Assembly (NCBI GenBank): GCA_046350295.1
Contig: JAXMAR010000009.1
Span: forward strand, 62,001-126,000
Origin: JAXMAR01 sp046350295
GTDB lineage: Bacteria; Planctomycetota; Planctomycetia; Gemmatales; Gemmataceae
Direction: 5' to 3'
DNA: 64,000 nucleotides
Of the stretch, positions 62,859 to 64,000 are shown piece after piece. The first letter of the stretch is position 1, and each line of letters opens with the position of its first letter. The position numbers and the translations under genes were made by a program. The notes beneath the pieces were generated by a model. The model saw only the letters and a program-made list of their open reading frames with translations. It did not search any database and had not been told where the DNA came from.

Positions 62859-63806
62859 ATGCCTCTCGCGATCCAGTGCACCGGACTGCGCAAGACCTAC
62901 CCCGCCAAGCCACCCGTCGAGGCCGTGCGCGGACTCGACCTGCGCGTCGAGACCGGCGAATGCTTCGGCCTCCTGGGCCCTAACGGCGCCGGCAAGACCA
63001 CCACCCTCGAGATCCTCGAAGGCCTGCTCGACCCGACGGCCGGCGATGTCGAGCTGCTCGGCATGAACTGGCGCGACCACGAGAGGGCCTTGCGCGAGCG
63101 CATCGGCATCTCGCTCCAGGAAACGCGCCTTTCCGACAAGCTGACTGTCCGCGAGATCCTCACGCTCTTCCGCAGCTTCTATCAAAACGGCATTACACCC
63201 GATGAGGCGATCGCCCGCGTCAGCCTCGAGGAGAAGGAACGCAGCTATTACGAGAAGCTCTCCGGTGGGCAGAAGCAGCGCCTCGCAGTAGCCTGCGCTC
63301 TCGTCGGCGATCCCGAGCTGCTCTTCCTGGATGAGCCGACGACCGGCCTCGACCCGCAATCGCGGCGGCAGCTCTGGGACGTGATCCGCGAGTTCCGCAA
63401 TCGCGGCCGTACCGTCCTCCTCACGACGCACGCCATGGACGAGGCGGAGCGGCTGTGTGACCGCGTCGCCATCGTCGACCACGGCCAGGTGATCGCCCTC
63501 GGCACGCCGCGCGAGCTGATCGCCCGCATCGGCGGTGACCACGTTGTCGATTTCCGCGTCAGCGGCAATCCGCCGCTGGACGAGGCGGCCCTGCAAACGC
63601 TCCCCTCGGCCACCGGATTGCGCCATGACGGCGAGCTGATCAGCCTGACGGTGAGCGAGCCGCGCCTGGTCGTCCCCGGCTTGCTCGACTACCTCCGCGC
63701 CGGCAGCCTCGAATTGGCGGACCTGACCATCCGCTCCGCCACGCTCGAAGACGTCTTCGTCGCCCTTACCGGCCGCCACCTGCGCGACGAGAACGGCGCA
63801 AAGTAG
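62859..63806 (+). CDS. ABC transporter ATP-binding protein (ABC-2 exporter type)
   Basis: 315 aa from ATG at 62859 (ATG 62850 overlaps the -10 box). Walker A GPNGAGKTT (residues 40-48), Q-loop SLQETRL, signature LSGGQKQR (near residue 134), Walker B LLFLDEPTTGLDP, H-loop TTHAMDEAE. The last 80 residues form a C-terminal extension (VVDFRVSGNPPLDEAALQTL, LEDVFVALTGRHLRDENG) typical of DrrA/CcmA-type ATPases. It drives export with the permease that starts 51 bp downstream. Substrate (drug, lipid or polysaccharide) unknown. Confidence 0.95.
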   Translation: MPLAIQCTGLRKTYPAKPPVEAVRGLDLRVETGECFGLLGPNGAGKTTTLEILEGLLDPTAGDVELLGMNWRDHERALRERIGISLQETRLSDKLTVREILTLFRSFYQNGITPDEAIARVSLEEKERSYYEKLSGGQKQRLAVACALVGDPELLFLDEPTTGLDPQSRRQLWDVIREFRNRGRTVLLTTHAMDEAERLCDRVAIVDHGQVIALGTPRELIARIGGDHVVDFRVSGNPPLDEAALQTLPSATGLRHDGELISLTVSEPRLVVPGLLDYLRAGSLELADLTIRSATLEDVFVALTGRHLRDENGAK

Positions 63807-63831
63807 TCGACGCGCGGAGCGAGTCGACTAC
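63803..63831. repeat. Small inverted repeat between ABC genes
   Basis: GTAGTCGAC (63803-63811) and GTCGACTAC (63823-63831), 11-nt loop; the left arm contains the TAG stop of the ATPase gene. Could tune expression of the downstream permease. Confidence 0.5.
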
Positions 63832-63857
63832 GAGGCGGTCACGCCGAGGAAAACGAC

Positions 63858-64000
63858 ATGGCCCAATCCCGCTGGTCTCCTCTCTGGCAGCTGACGCAGG
63901 CCCGGCTCAAGGAGTTCTTCCGCATCCCCGAAGCCGTCTTCTGGGTCTACGGCTTCCCGCTCCTCATGACGGTCGCGCTCGGCATCGCCTTCCGCACCAA
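63858..64000 (+). CDS. ABC-2 type permease (3' partial)
   Basis: ATG at 63858 preceded by GAGGAAAACGAC. The 47 visible codons read MAQSRWSPLWQLTQARLKEF, FRIPEAVFWVYGFPLLMTVA, LGIAFRT and run off the edge. The amphipathic LWQLTQARLKEFFRIPEAVFW followed by the first membrane helix is typical of ABC-2 permeases (DrrB/CcmB-like). It forms a two-gene exporter with the ATPase gene before it. Confidence 0.85.
   Translation, partial: MAQSRWSPLWQLTQARLKEFFRIPEAVFWVYGFPLLMTVALGIAFRT

Overview
The window looks like chromosomal DNA of a planctomycete, most likely Gemmataceae. GC is high, and the families are typical of that group: a DUF1559 prepilin-like protein, DUF1080 and DUF4058 proteins, ECF sigma factors placed directly before large Ser/Thr kinases, proteins with an N-terminal LExRxxPA-type motif, and many secreted proteins found mainly in planctomycetes. 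I saw no rRNA, tRNA or CRISPR array.

Layout. 1-7.7 kb: a truncated haemoglobin with a lysine-rich tail (runs off the left edge), a locus with a predicted DNA-binding protein, a P-loop ATPase and two small proteins, then a zinc-ribbon membrane protein, a decayed nucleotidyltransferase, a PP2C-like remnant, a DUF4058 protein and a small secreted protein. 7.7-17.1 kb: CYTH protein, Rieske ferredoxin coupled to a c-type cytochrome, tilS, trpC, a CPBP protease, a BON protein, and a minus-strand run of lipoprotein, DUF1559, DUF1080, PLP enzyme and secreted protein. 17.3-21 kb: sigma-54 activator, methyltransferase, PQQ-like propeller protein. 21.3-34.7 kb: two ECF sigma/Ser-Thr kinase modules with an OmpH-like chaperone and an outer-membrane protein between them. 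34.7-44.8 kb: HEAT protein, queE, a PPi-type phosphofructokinase, zinc-ribbon fragments, DUF1080, M90 peptidase, yqgE, OsmC and an NtrC-type regulator. 45-54 kb: a secreted metallopeptidase-like protein, sugar isomerase, a secreted protein with an internal duplication, a large membrane protein and an outer-membrane protein. 53.5-64 kb: a glycine-rich repeat protein, a beta-lactamase-fold hydrolase, panD, an IS1380 element inserted in a retropepsin-like gene, a double propeller protein, a second DUF4058 protein and an ABC exporter that runs off the right edge.

Data quality matters. From about 34.1 to 44.4 kb nearly every gene is broken by many small indels although its protein family is still clear, and the stretch includes a run of 32 G. 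I read this as poor consensus sequence and not as gene decay; queE inside it is intact. Isolated frameshifts elsewhere (4.52, 9.07/9.17, 18.5, 26.08, 54.24 kb) could be errors or real. Two in-frame stops (5868-5870, 29772-29774), a truncated nuclease-like fragment and the IS insertion look more like real lesions.

The most interesting items are the IS1380 insertion with an exact 4-bp target duplication, whose removal restores one open frame; a stem that would hide the transposase ribosome site; the uncharacterised predicted wHTH/ATPase locus at 1.2-4.75 kb; the globin with a KDK-repeat tail; the FN(I/V)GGGG repeat protein; a 30-bp dispersed repeat present three times; and -10-like boxes 6-8 nt before the start codon at five genes, suggesting leaderless transcripts.
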